64,000 nucleotides of DNA from Alphaproteobacteria bacterium (GTDB lineage: Bacteria; Pseudomonadota; Alphaproteobacteria; Caedimonadales; UBA1908), in assembly GCA_013911655.1 (NCBI GenBank), contig JACESU010000002.1, forward strand, positions 128,901-192,900, written 5' to 3'. Position numbers and translations under genes: made by a program. The notes under the pieces were generated by a model, which saw only the letters and a list, made by a program, of their open reading frames with translations, ran no database searches and was not told where the DNA came from. Positions 18,854 to 27,104 of this stretch are shown one piece after another (position 1 is the first letter of the stretch; every line of letters begins with the position of its first letter).

Positions 18854-18995
18854 AAAAACCTTTTTCTCAGACGACAGATTTCCCTTTTAATGTTTTGGAG
18901 TATGAGGGGCTATCATTGGACCCCTGTTAAACCCCCTGCGTACTATTTTTTCATAGTATAAGAAAATCTTATAAATAGATTTTTATCATTTAATT

Positions 18996-19023
18996 TTGTT
19001 AACCTTTTCTAAAGCGCTATACT
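18996..19023 (+). promoter_or_regulatory. Promoter of the 46-residue small-protein gene
   Basis: TTGTTA at 18996-19001 and TATACT at 19018-19023 are spaced by 16 bases, followed by a GGGAGGA ribosome site at 19046-19052 and the ATG at 19059. The complete set of signals supports a real small gene. Confidence 0.65.
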
Positions 19024-19058
19024 AACTATGTAAACATCAATAAAAGGGAGGACAAAGA

Positions 19059-19199
19059 ATGAGCATCGTGAACCTATTATTTGGACGTGAAGAGCGTTCT
19101 TATAAAAGACAGGGCGAGTCTGAGTTCGGTCTGCCCACCAACTTTATTTATGTCTTAGGGCTTGAAGGGGATGATGTGAATCCCAACCTTGAGAATTAA
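19059..19199 (+). CDS. 46-residue small protein with LGLEGDD motif
   Basis: The reading frame starts at an ATG with a strong GGGAGGA ribosome site 6 bases upstream and a good sigma-70 promoter. The protein begins MSIVNLLFG, has a charged middle, and ends in FIYVLGLEGDDVNPNLEN. A second locus at 35023-35160 encodes a 45-residue protein with the same plan and the ending FIYALGLEGDDIHPGLEH. Conservation of the protein but not the DNA between the two copies argues that both are translated. No signal peptide or membrane segment is evident. Function unknown. A hairpin follows at 19223-19269. Confidence 0.7.
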   Translation: MSIVNLLFGREERSYKRQGESEFGLPTNFIYVLGLEGDDVNPNLEN

Positions 19200-19222
19200 A
19201 GCGTTCTTTTCCCATCTTTAAC

Positions 19223-19269
19223 AAAACGCGCCGCACGCGGGGGCAGGTACCCTCCTATGGGCGCGTTTT
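19223..19269 (+). terminator. Probable terminator hairpin after the small-protein gene
   Basis: AAAACGCGCC at 19223-19232 pairs perfectly with GGCGCGTTTT at 19260-19269. The 27-base loop is long and GC-rich and may form an inner stem. It starts 24 bases after the stop codon. Confidence 0.6.
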
Positions 19270-19315
19270 AAAGTCTCGGATCCCGCGGCTCTGAGTTGTG
19301 GAATCTGTCTAGAGC

Positions 19316-19400
19316 CTGCCAAAAAGCTTTTCAATATCTCTGACTTTTACTCAACATAAATGTAGTGGCCATGCCTGCATTGGGAATCGTGTATTTTTTT
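19316..19400 (-). pseudogene. Degenerate copy of the mutL 3' end
   Basis: The DNA beginning CTGCCAAAAAGCTTTTCAAT at 19316 matches the 3' end of mutL beginning CTGCCAAAAAGTTTTTCAAT at 20281. Similarity continues with mismatches and small gaps through the codons for the C-terminal VELKVSDIEKLFGRR and the CNHGRPTY region. The copy is in the same orientation as mutL and about 0.96 kb downstream of its end. It looks like a leftover from a duplication or insertion that placed the gene at 19575 between mutL and its old tail. Confidence 0.7.
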
Positions 19401-19574
19401 GGACAGAACATGTGTTGAGTCTCTGAGTAGCTGTTGTGTTTGTGAGATAAAAACTAGGGGTACGATATCACGATTCAAATACACAAAAAATTCCATCATG
19501 TAAATGTTGTTAGTAAAAAGTTAAACATATTCTTACAAAAATGGATTATTCATTAAAAATAGAAAGGATTGCTT

Positions 19575-20174
19575 ATGAAAAAAATTATTCTCACTTTTTC
19601 TCTACTTTGTTTTGCTTCTTATCAACATGCTCAGGCAGAGCCTATTACACTCGCTGCGTTGGGGTTGGGCGGTTTAGTTCTTACAAAAGCCGCCATTAGC
19701 AAGGGTTTGCATTGCAACGCGGTGTGCAACAGGGTTACGTGTAGTACACCGGAATCTGATCTGTGGTCTGCACCAGAATTGCAGGGAATAAAGAGAAAGT
19801 TGGAGTCTCTCAGTGATAGAGAAATCTCTGGGAGGTTTGGCCTCGCACATTGGTGCGCCAAGACTTGTAATTCCGGTTCAGAAAGTATTGCTTTTTCTAT
19901 TCCTTTAGATGGAGGAAAAACAAAGAATATACCTATAGCCGTGAAAAAGTTTTATAAAGATTCCAGAGGACTAAAGAATTGTGTGCGAGGATATAATGCA
20001 GAACAACCTAACGCAACGCGTGTTAACCCCAACAAAGAAGTTGCAGTGTATAACGATGCAGAGCTTCAGAAGATAAAAGATTTTGCGGCAGAAAATAATT
20101 ATCAGGGCTATCTCAGCTACGTTACTGAAAATATTGATTTTCAACCACCCGTGCAGTGGGACGTCGCCAATTAA
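19575..20174 (+). CDS. Secreted cysteine-rich protein of unknown function
   Basis: The ATG at 19575 has AAAGGA 8 bases upstream and opens a signal peptide (cleavage near residue 20, after QHAQA); a TTG at 19569 is rejected. The 199-residue protein has a hydrophobic stretch after the signal (TLAALGLGGLVL) and cysteine clusters CNAVCNRVTC and WCAKTC, which suggest disulfides in the periplasm or outside the cell. The family was not recognised. It sits between a degenerate mutL tail and intact mutL in convergent orientation, which suggests it came in with a rearrangement. Confidence 0.65.
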   Translation: MKKIILTFSLLCFASYQHAQAEPITLAALGLGGLVLTKAAISKGLHCNAVCNRVTCSTPESDLWSAPELQGIKRKLESLSDREISGRFGLAHWCAKTCNSGSESIAFSIPLDGGKTKNIPIAVKKFYKDSRGLKNCVRGYNAEQPNATRVNPNKEVAVYNDAELQKIKDFAAENNYQGYLSYVTENIDFQPPVQWDVAN

Positions 20175-20183
20175 ATAATTAAA

Positions 20184-20225
20184 GATGTCCCCGTCATATT
20201 TTTAATAAATATTGGCTGGGACATC
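20184..20225. terminator. Possible bidirectional terminator between the Cys-rich gene and mutL
   Basis: GATGTCCC at 20184-20191 pairs with GGGACATC at 20218-20225, and the flanking A/T bases extend the stem. The loop is long and the T-run weak, so terminator activity is uncertain. Confidence 0.45.
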
Positions 20226-20273
20226 ATTAATATTTCTATAAGACAGTAAATAGCAGAAAATTTTCTGTATTTT

Positions 20274-22157
20274 CTAACGTCTGCCAAAAAGTTTTTCAAT
20301 ATCGCTGACTTTTAATTCAACATAGGTGGGGCGACCGTGGTTGCACTGGCCGGAATGCGGTGTTTCCTCCATTTGTCGCAGAAGCGTGTTCATTTCCTCT
20401 AGGCTCATATGCTTACCGGCACGCACGCTTCCGTGACAGGCCATGGTAGAGAGGGTTTCAAAAAGGCGCTCTTGCAGACTAAGGGCTTGGCCGTCATCTT
20501 CTAAGGACGCCGCAACATCTTGAAGAAGTCGTTTGCTATCAATGGGACCGAGAAGCGCCGGTGTTTCTCTCACAAGGAGGCAGTTACCGCCAAATCCCTC
20601 GACGCTGAGTCCCATTTTTTCAAGGGTTTCAGCGTGCTCAAGGACAAGCGCCGTCTGTGCCGTAGGCAGTTCAATAATATCCGGCACAAGAAGTCCTTGG
20701 CGGGCCACACCCTTTGCAAAAAAGTCTTCTTTAAGCCTTTCATAAACCAGACGCTCGTGGGCTGCGTGCTGATCAACCAGAATCAAACTATCATCAGCCT
20801 GGGCGACAATATAGGTGCGGTGCACTTGAGCCCGCGCGTGCCCGAGCGGAAACGATGGACTGTCATGGGGTGAGGACAGATTTTCTTGCAAAGAAGTGTT
20901 GTGATGAGGTGATTCATAGACCGCAAAAGAATCTTGATCATCTGAGGATGTATTAAAAGTGGATGTTGTCGCAAAGGAGGCAACAGGGGTGTTTGCACCT
21001 TTAATAGGGGCAAGGGTCGATTGGACGAAGGACGATGCTGTCCCTCCCATAGTGGTAAAGGGACGCGCTTGCCAGGAAGGCGTAGAGGTCGTGGCACTTT
21101 CAGGTCTTGCGGCCCCCAGCGCTGTATGAGAAAGGGTCGTCGAAACGCGGTGACCGGACGCTCGAAGGGCCTCTTTAATGGCGCCCACAAAAAGGCCACG
21201 CACGATCCCCGCGTCTTGAAACCGAACCTCAATTTTAGCGGGATGCACGTTCACGTCCACAAGAGTCGGATCAATCTCTAAATAAAGGGCGACGAGAGGA
21301 TAGCGGCTTGGGGCTAAAAAGTCTTGGTAAGCCACCTTTAACGCGCTTTGAAGGACTTTGTCTTTGACGGGCCGACCGTTCACGAATAGATATTGAAGGG
21401 CCCCGTTAGAGCGGCTTAGGGTCGGGAGTCCCACAAAGCCAGTGAGGCGCATCTGGTCGCGCTCGGCCGTAAGGGGCAGCGCATTAGGCGGGAAATCAGC
21501 CCCCATAATCTTTGCAAGGCGCGCGAGGCGCGCTTCGTCAAGGGAGATGTTGTCTTGGGGGGGCGCGAGGTCAACAAGGGTTTTCTCGTCCTGGCGTAAA
21601 CGAAATCCCACATGGGGATAGGCCATGGCAAGGCGGCTCACGCTTTCCACAATATAAGCCGTTTCCGTTGTAGGGGATTTCAAAAACTTGAGGCGCGCGG
21701 GTGTGGCGTAAAAAAGATCACGAACCTCGACCCGTGTGCCTTCGGGATGCGTGGCGGGTTTGGGCGCTTGATGGACGCCGCCCTCGATACTTACAGACCA
21801 CGCGTCACGGGCGCCGTGGGCGCGCGAGGTGAGACAGACCCTGGCAACAGACGCAATGGAGGGAAGGGCCTCCCCCCGAAAGCCAAGGGTTTGGATGTGA
21901 AAAAGATCTTCTTCGGGAAGTTTAGACGTCGCGTGACGCTCAAGGGCTAAGGGAAGCTCATCAGCTGTCATACCTTTGCCGTTGTCGGTCACGCTTAAAA
22001 GCGCACGCCCTCCTTCGCGAATTTGAAGATCAATGAACGTCGCACCCGCATCCAGGGCATTTTCCACGAGCTCCTTAAGGGCGGACGCAGGCCTTTCGAC
22101 TACTTCACCGGCAGCAATCTGATTAATTAAGTTTGTCGGAAGGCGCCGAATGGTCAT
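20274..22157 (-). CDS. mutL: DNA mismatch repair protein MutL (endonuclease type)
   Basis: The start at 22157 gives the usual MTIRRLP beginning; another ATG five codons upstream lies within the end of pgi. The 627-residue protein has the GHKL ATPase motifs ELVENALDAGA, DNGKGM and GFRGEALPSIASV in the N-terminal third, a low-complexity Ser/Thr/Ala linker at about 340-430, and a C-terminal dimerisation domain. The metal-binding endonuclease motif DQHAAHERLVYE and the accessory ACHGSVRAG and CNHGRP motifs are present, so this MutL should nick DNA itself, as in bacteria without MutH. It is the last gene of the run that starts with ileS. Confidence 0.97.
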   Translation of the reverse strand: MTIRRLPTNLINQIAAGEVVERPASALKELVENALDAGATFIDLQIREGGRALLSVTDNGKGMTADELPLALERHATSKLPEEDLFHIQTLGFRGEALPSIASVARVCLTSRAHGARDAWSVSIEGGVHQAPKPATHPEGTRVEVRDLFYATPARLKFLKSPTTETAYIVESVSRLAMAYPHVGFRLRQDEKTLVDLAPPQDNISLDEARLARLAKIMGADFPPNALPLTAERDQMRLTGFVGLPTLSRSNGALQYLFVNGRPVKDKVLQSALKVAYQDFLAPSRYPLVALYLEIDPTLVDVNVHPAKIEVRFQDAGIVRGLFVGAIKEALRASGHRVSTTLSHTALGAARPESATTSTPSWQARPFTTMGGTASSFVQSTLAPIKGANTPVASFATTSTFNTSSDDQDSFAVYESPHHNTSLQENLSSPHDSPSFPLGHARAQVHRTYIVAQADDSLILVDQHAAHERLVYERLKEDFFAKGVARQGLLVPDIIELPTAQTALVLEHAETLEKMGLSVEGFGGNCLLVRETPALLGPIDSKRLLQDVAASLEDDGQALSLQERLFETLSTMACHGSVRAGKHMSLEEMNTLLRQMEETPHSGQCNHGRPTYVELKVSDIEKLFGRR

Positions 22158-22158
22158 G

Positions 22159-23415
22159 CTAGGCCATTTCATTCAAATAAGTGCGCGTCAGGATCTTGCC
22201 TTCTTCCACAGCGTCTTGGGAAAAAGGATCGATTTTCATGAGCTTTGCCGCAAGAATGGTCTCAAGCATCGCCTCTATCATCAGGGCTCCCATGACAAAG
22301 GGCGTGAGCGCGTCAAAGGAAAGCACCCGGACAGGAAGCTTTTTGTTGCGAAGGCATTGGAGCGTAGCGCGCTGCTCTGCGTCTATGAGATCTCCGATAG
22401 TGCGCCCTTCTAAATAAGAAAGACTTGAATCAGCGTCAAGGTCCTCGGCAGAAAAATCAGGTCCCTTAGTGGCCGCATTTGTAAAGAGAAGTGTATAAAA
22501 TTTATCCTTGGGGCCTTCTAGGAAAAGCTGCAACTGACTGTGCTGATCGGTAGTCCCAATGGCAGGGACAGGCAAGGTGCCAAGGCCCTGCTTGCCAAGA
22601 CTTTCAGCCCACAGTTGGCGCCACCAAAGGGTAAAGGTTGTGAGTTTATCACAGTACGGCATCGTCACATGGGCGTTGTAACCAGTCGTACTGTAGGCAG
22701 CAAAGGCAGCAGCACTTTGAGCCACAGCGCTTGCTTCTTTTTCTTGGATAAAGCGAGAAAGGGCTGCGCGCGCGCCTGCGCGGACTTCTTTGACATCAAC
22801 GCCTATTAACAAAGCTGGGACAAGTCCGACACAGGAAAAAACCGAAAAACGCCCGCCAATGGCGGTGGGGTGATCAAGGGTTTTGAGTGCAAGGCGTGTG
22901 GCAAGACGCTTTAGGGGCGAGTCCGTTGGCTGGGTGATCACAAGGCAGCGTTCGCGGATTGAGGACGCGCCGACGGTGCTGCGTAGGTGCTTTAGGACAC
23001 ACAGAAACTGGGCCATGGTTTCGGCAGTGGTGCCCGATTTTGAAATGGCAAGGTAGCCTGTTTCTTGGGGAGGCAGATCTTTAAGAAGACCCTCCAAAGT
23101 GACAGGATCCACGTTTTCTACAAAGAACAACTGCTGCGTTGCGGGAAGGAAATTTGGTTTTGTAAGCTCATAAAGGCTTTTAGCACCAAGGCTCGAGCCG
23201 CCTGTTCCCAGTACCACCAAATAAGGGTACTTGCTTAAGAAGTTTGTCTCTTTTTCAAAACGAGCAAGATCGACTTCATCGTGCACAATGGAAAGGGGGG
23301 CAAGGTTTCCTTGGGCTTCCTCTTGGATGAGCGTGGCAACCACCTCTTCTAGGGAGTGAGCAGGAAACCGTACAGGTACGGCCAGGGTAGAAAGATCATG
23401 GAGGGGAAGGGTCAT
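22159..23415 (-). CDS. pgi: Glucose-6-phosphate isomerase
   Basis: This cytoplasmic enzyme interconverts glucose-6-phosphate and fructose-6-phosphate. The 418-residue protein is of the short bacterial type and shows LGTGGSSLGA, the phosphate-binding ISKSGTTAET, GGRFSVFSCVGLVPALL and the catalytic-region GTTDQHSQLQLFLEGP. Its ATG overlaps the stop of the M16-type gene (ATGA), and its stop lies one base before the mutL start, so it is translated within one operon with both. Confidence 0.95.
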   Translation of the reverse strand: MTLPLHDLSTLAVPVRFPAHSLEEVVATLIQEEAQGNLAPLSIVHDEVDLARFEKETNFLSKYPYLVVLGTGGSSLGAKSLYELTKPNFLPATQQLFFVENVDPVTLEGLLKDLPPQETGYLAISKSGTTAETMAQFLCVLKHLRSTVGASSIRERCLVITQPTDSPLKRLATRLALKTLDHPTAIGGRFSVFSCVGLVPALLIGVDVKEVRAGARAALSRFIQEKEASAVAQSAAAFAAYSTTGYNAHVTMPYCDKLTTFTLWWRQLWAESLGKQGLGTLPVPAIGTTDQHSQLQLFLEGPKDKFYTLLFTNAATKGPDFSAEDLDADSSLSYLEGRTIGDLIDAEQRATLQCLRNKKLPVRVLSFDALTPFVMGALMIEAMLETILAAKLMKIDPFSQDAVEEGKILTRTYLNEMA

Positions 23416-24743
23416 GGCTTTTCCTTCTTTTGAGGGGTAAGTTGATGTTTGCTCCCAGACACAGACGTGATCAGAAGGTCTGGCCTAATAAAATGCTCGG
23501 CAAACGCATTAATCTCGGCAAGGGTGACCCTATTGATGAGTCCCTCACGCTTTTGCAAATAATCTGGGGTGCGTCCTTGAACTTGGTAGGTATGCAGGAC
23601 AGATGCGATATCACTGGAGCTTGTAAACTGTAGGGGAAAGCTCCCGATCAAATAGTTTTTTGCACGCTCAAGGTCTGCTTGGGTAATCCCTTTCTTGAGG
23701 CGTTCGAATTGGCCTTTGGTCACGGTGATCGCTTCATCCGCGGTTTTGCCATCACTTTGAAGGCTTGCCGAAAGCGTGGCACTATGAGCCATGACATGGA
23801 GACCCGCGTTTGCCCCGTATGCAAGGCCTCTTTTTTCCCGAACCTCTTGCATCAGATAAGATTCAAACCCGCCGCCCAGCGCATAGGAGAGCAGCACAAG
23901 CTTGATGTAGTCAGGATGATCGTATCTAAGGCCTGGATGGGAAAAAAGTACCACACTTTGAGGTTGTGTAGACAGCGTGAACAAGTCCTGACCCTTTGCG
24001 GGAAAAGAGACGTCTTCAACTTTTTTATAAGACCCTTTTTCAGGAAGGTCTTTTGTTAAGGTATCCACGAGTTGTAGCACCGCCTCTGGCGTCAGGTCAC
24101 CACAAATGCCGATCTTAAGGTCGTCTTTTGCCATATGATCTTTCATGAAGTGTTTAACGTCACGGCTGTTCAAGGGCCGCAGTTCTTCTACTGAACGAAT
24201 GCCCGCCGCATAAGGGTGCCCTTTGGGATAAAGGGCTGTACCAAGAGCGTCGGCCGCTTTCCAATCAGGGGTCTGAAGGATATTCTCGGTGGATTGAATA
24301 AGAGCTGCTTTGACGCGCTCAAAGGCATCTTCATCAAAGCGCGGCTGTGTCAGCACGAGATGAAGAAGTTTTGTTGCTTCACTAAGCTGAGTAAGGGGGG
24401 TACGCATGAGGATCGTGAGGCGGTCATCGTCGCTGCCGGCACTAATGGTAATGCCTAAGGTCTGCAAGCGCTCGTGAAAGGCTTTGGTATCAAGATCGCC
24501 CGCCCCCTCAAGGAGTATATCAGGAAGCATGGATGCGACGGCTACTTTTTCTGCAGGTGCCTCAGCAGATCCTGCGCGAAAGCTCATAACAAGGGAGAGA
24601 ACCGGCACACTGTGGTCTTCGGCAAACCAAAAAGTGATTCCTGATCCAGAGGTCAGAGCGGCCACAGAGACTTGGGCCGCACTAGGGGTCGACCAGGCAC
24701 AGCACGCCATCACCATGGCGGTCAAAAACTTTTTAAAAGTCAT
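23412..24743 (-). CDS. M16-family peptidase-like subunit lacking the zinc motif
   Basis: This 443-residue protein with a signal peptide (cleavage near residue 23) has the M16 fold, but the HxxEH zinc site is replaced: the aligned region reads SMLPDILLEGAG. It keeps the C-terminal substrate-binding R/Y motif, VREKRGLAYGANAG. The gene directly upstream (24740) has the opposite pattern, so the two probably form a heterodimer like the mitochondrial processing peptidase or paired bacterial M16 proteins, acting in the periplasm. The genes overlap by ATGA. Confidence 0.9.
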   Translation of the reverse strand: MTFKKFLTAMVMACCAWSTPSAAQVSVAALTSGSGITFWFAEDHSVPVLSLVMSFRAGSAEAPAEKVAVASMLPDILLEGAGDLDTKAFHERLQTLGITISAGSDDDRLTILMRTPLTQLSEATKLLHLVLTQPRFDEDAFERVKAALIQSTENILQTPDWKAADALGTALYPKGHPYAAGIRSVEELRPLNSRDVKHFMKDHMAKDDLKIGICGDLTPEAVLQLVDTLTKDLPEKGSYKKVEDVSFPAKGQDLFTLSTQPQSVVLFSHPGLRYDHPDYIKLVLLSYALGGGFESYLMQEVREKRGLAYGANAGLHVMAHSATLSASLQSDGKTADEAITVTKGQFERLKKGITQADLERAKNYLIGSFPLQFTSSSDIASVLHTYQVQGRTPDYLQKREGLINRVTLAEINAFAEHFIRPDLLITSVSGSKHQLTPQKKEKP

Positions 24744-26104
24744 GAGGAAGCTCCTTTAGGCATGGGCGCTTTGGCCACAAGGCTACCTGTAAAACGCATT
24801 TTGGAGGACAGCACAAGGTGGGCGAGTTCCTTTACTTGGTCAAGGGTTACGGCCTTAATGTTGTCTTCCCAATTTTCGACATCGTCAAGGGAAAGCCCCA
24901 TAATAAGGGAATACCCGACGTTATTGCCTGACAGCGCGCTATCCTTGGTAAAGATTAACGTTGAGATCATTCGTGCCTTGGCCCGGTCCAGATTCTGTTG
25001 CGTCATCCCTTTTTCCAAGAAAAGAGTTAGCGTCTTTTCAAGGGCGGCCTCCAGCTGCGGCAGGGGCGTTTTAGGTGTGGGTTGCAAAATAAAGCAAAGC
25101 TCTGTGGGCCCTATGGCCATGACGTCATAGTTTGCAGAGGCAAAAGTTGCGACTTTTTCCTTTTCCACAAGCTCTTGATAAAGAAAACCTGTGGGAGAGG
25201 ACGAGAGCATAGTCTCAAAGACTTGGGCAGCGTACAAAAAGCGCCCCTTTTCCTCTTCATAAGAGGGCGCTCGGTATGAGCTGATGAAATAGGGCGCTTG
25301 GATATCTTCGGCCGGCATATCAAAGCGAATATGGCCGTCCACGTCAAAGGGCTCTTTGAGGCGGTTCCTTGTGGGAAGGGGGCGTGCCGGGACGGCGCCG
25401 TAGTGTTTTTTTGCAAGCTCTTTGGCTTTATCAAGGGTGATATCTCCCACCAAGACCAAAACCGCGTTTCCTGGCGCGTACCAAGTACGATAGAAAGCCC
25501 GTGCATCATCAAGGGTGAGCGCTTTAATTTCATGGGGCCAGCCAATCATAGGAAGACGCCTTGGCGCGGCCCGGTAATACAGACTATTCGCAACTTCACT
25601 ATATCGTCCAAGGGGATCGTTATCGATGCGCATACGGCGCTCTTCTAAAATGACGTTGAGTTCGGTCTTTGCTTGTTCTGGCAGACACTGCAAATCACGC
25701 ATCCGCTCGGCCTCAAGCTTCATGACAAGCTCAAGGTGTGGGGTTGCCACAATCTGATAATAGTTGGTGAAATCATGGGAGGTCGAGGCGTTTTGAAGGC
25801 CGCCAACTTCTTCGATCAAACGGGTGATTTCCGCGGACGCCGTACCCTTAGGGCCTTTAAAGCGCAGATGCTCCAAATAATGGGCAAGACCTGATTTACC
25901 GGTCGGATCGTCGTTTGCCCCGACCTTGAACCACAAAAATTGCCCCACCACGTTGGCGCGGTGATTTTCAATCACCACAACCTTTAGACCGTTTGCAAGG
26001 GTAAAGGTTTGCGGATTATAAAGGCCTGCCTCCAAGGGGGGCGTTCCCCCCCAAAGACAAAGGCCAAAGAGGACTGCTTTTAGTTTTTTTCCCCATAACG
26101 TCAT
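24740..26104 (-). CDS. M16-family zinc peptidase, catalytic subunit
   Basis: This 454-residue protein has a signal peptide and the inverted zinc motif HYLEH (H75, E78, H79) with a downstream glutamate ligand in LEAERM (E131). The R/Y motif region reads LYQELVEKEKVATFASANY and lacks the usual arginine, which the partner encoded next (23412) supplies. It is therefore likely the catalytic half of a two-subunit periplasmic peptidase. The preceding genes are a small lipoprotein, lspA and ileS, an order common in alphaproteobacteria. Confidence 0.92.
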   Translation of the reverse strand: MTLWGKKLKAVLFGLCLWGGTPPLEAGLYNPQTFTLANGLKVVVIENHRANVVGQFLWFKVGANDDPTGKSGLAHYLEHLRFKGPKGTASAEITRLIEEVGGLQNASTSHDFTNYYQIVATPHLELVMKLEAERMRDLQCLPEQAKTELNVILEERRMRIDNDPLGRYSEVANSLYYRAAPRRLPMIGWPHEIKALTLDDARAFYRTWYAPGNAVLVLVGDITLDKAKELAKKHYGAVPARPLPTRNRLKEPFDVDGHIRFDMPAEDIQAPYFISSYRAPSYEEEKGRFLYAAQVFETMLSSSPTGFLYQELVEKEKVATFASANYDVMAIGPTELCFILQPTPKTPLPQLEAALEKTLTLFLEKGMTQQNLDRAKARMISTLIFTKDSALSGNNVGYSLIMGLSLDDVENWEDNIKAVTLDQVKELAHLVLSSKMRFTGSLVAKAPMPKGASS

Positions 26105-26127
26105 GAAGTTCCTCCCAGAGTAACGCG

Positions 26128-26616
26128 TTATTTTGTTGTTTCAAGAGGACCTGTACTTGTCACATCCTTCAAACGCTTCTTTTCAGCTGCGGGATCAATA
26201 GCCTCTTTGGCAGCTTTTTCATCACCGTTAAACAAAGAAGGAGCGTCGTCTGTGCGGTCTTTGGTTGGCCCTTTTTCAATAGCCTCAAGCTTGGTTGTCT
26301 CGGCCTTACCGTGCGCTTGGGAGAGCAAGTCCTGCTCGGCTGCAGAGGCAGACGTGCCCCCTTTGTGAGAGGCAACGCCAAGATGCTCGCGCGCTTCGTG
26401 ATCAGCGTCCTTGTCATGCAAAGGCTTGGCACCTGGTTTTGGCGGCGCAAGATTAATGCTGGGAGGGACCTTTAAAGACAAAGGTTGGCGTGATTCAATG
26501 GTGTACTCATCGGGTTCGTCCCGCTTTAGTCCCATGATTTCTTTAGTTTTGTCACATCCCGTCAGGAAAATGCTTGCCCCCAAACATAAAAGAGCAAAAG
26601 GTCGTACGAAGGTCAT
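26128..26616 (-). CDS. Small lipoprotein, DUF3035-like
   Basis: This 162-residue protein has a lipoprotein signal with lipobox LTGC (C21) and a Pro-rich segment with DEYTIESRQPLSLKVPP and PPKPGAKPL, resembling DUF3035 proteins of alphaproteobacteria. The rest is charged and probably disordered. The start overlaps the lspA stop (ATGA), so the lipoprotein is made together with the signal peptidase that would process it. Function unknown; a role in envelope assembly is sometimes suggested by context only. Confidence 0.75.
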   Translation of the reverse strand: MTFVRPFALLCLGASIFLTGCDKTKEIMGLKRDEPDEYTIESRQPLSLKVPPSINLAPPKPGAKPLHDKDADHEAREHLGVASHKGGTSASAAEQDLLSQAHGKAETTKLEAIEKGPTKDRTDDAPSLFNGDEKAAKEAIDPAAEKKRLKDVTSTGPLETTK

Positions 26617-27104
26617 TCAGAAGATCTCCTTGATTCCAAAAAACTATCCAAAAGAATTAATCCAACACCGATTGTTATCGCACTATCGGCAATATTAAAA
26701 GCGGGAAAACCATACTGGTGCCAATGGAAAAATAAAAAGTCGATGACCGCCCCCAGTTGCAAGCGGTCAAGAAGGTTCCCAAGGGCCCCCCCCACCATCA
26801 GACCAAGACCAGTCGCTAGAAGCTTGGTTGGTGCCTTGAAAAGCCAGAACAGTAAAAGAAGGCAGATCGCTACACTTACGCCGCACAAAATCCACACCCC
26901 CATTTGGGTATCTTGGCGAAAGAGGCTAAAACTCACACCTCGGTTGAAGGCCAAGACCAGATCCCAAAAGGGCGCAAGGGTAATGGTGCGCGGCGGATCC
27001 ATCACCACGTTCATAATCAGCCACTTGCTCAGTTGGTCGAGAAAAAACGCGCCTGTCATGGCAACGCATCCCCAAAAACTGGGTCTTGAAAAAGCGCCCC
27101 TCAT
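26613..27104 (-). CDS. lspA: Lipoprotein signal peptidase (signal peptidase II)
   Basis: The ATG at 27104 overlaps the ileS stop (ATGA); an upstream start at 27146 would extend into ileS. The 163-residue inner-membrane protein has four hydrophobic segments and both aspartate motifs: GNLLDRLQLGAVIDF and FPAFNIADSAI. It cleaves the signal peptide of diacylglyceryl-modified prolipoproteins, for which this window offers several substrates (26128, cpaD, tadD). The ileS-lspA pairing is widespread in bacteria. Confidence 0.95.
   Translation of the reverse strand: MRGAFSRPSFWGCVAMTGAFFLDQLSKWLIMNVVMDPPRTITLAPFWDLVLAFNRGVSFSLFRQDTQMGVWILCGVSVAICLLLLFWLFKAPTKLLATGLGLMVGGALGNLLDRLQLGAVIDFLFFHWHQYGFPAFNIADSAITIGVGLILLDSFLESRRSSE

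Larger units (their letters stand above)
19200..19574. other. Intergenic region with hairpin and mutL remnant
   Basis: This stretch has no intact gene. It holds the hairpin at 19223-19269 and the degenerate mutL tail at 19316-19400. Beyond that only AT-rich upstream DNA of the gene at 19575 is seen. Confidence 0.7.
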
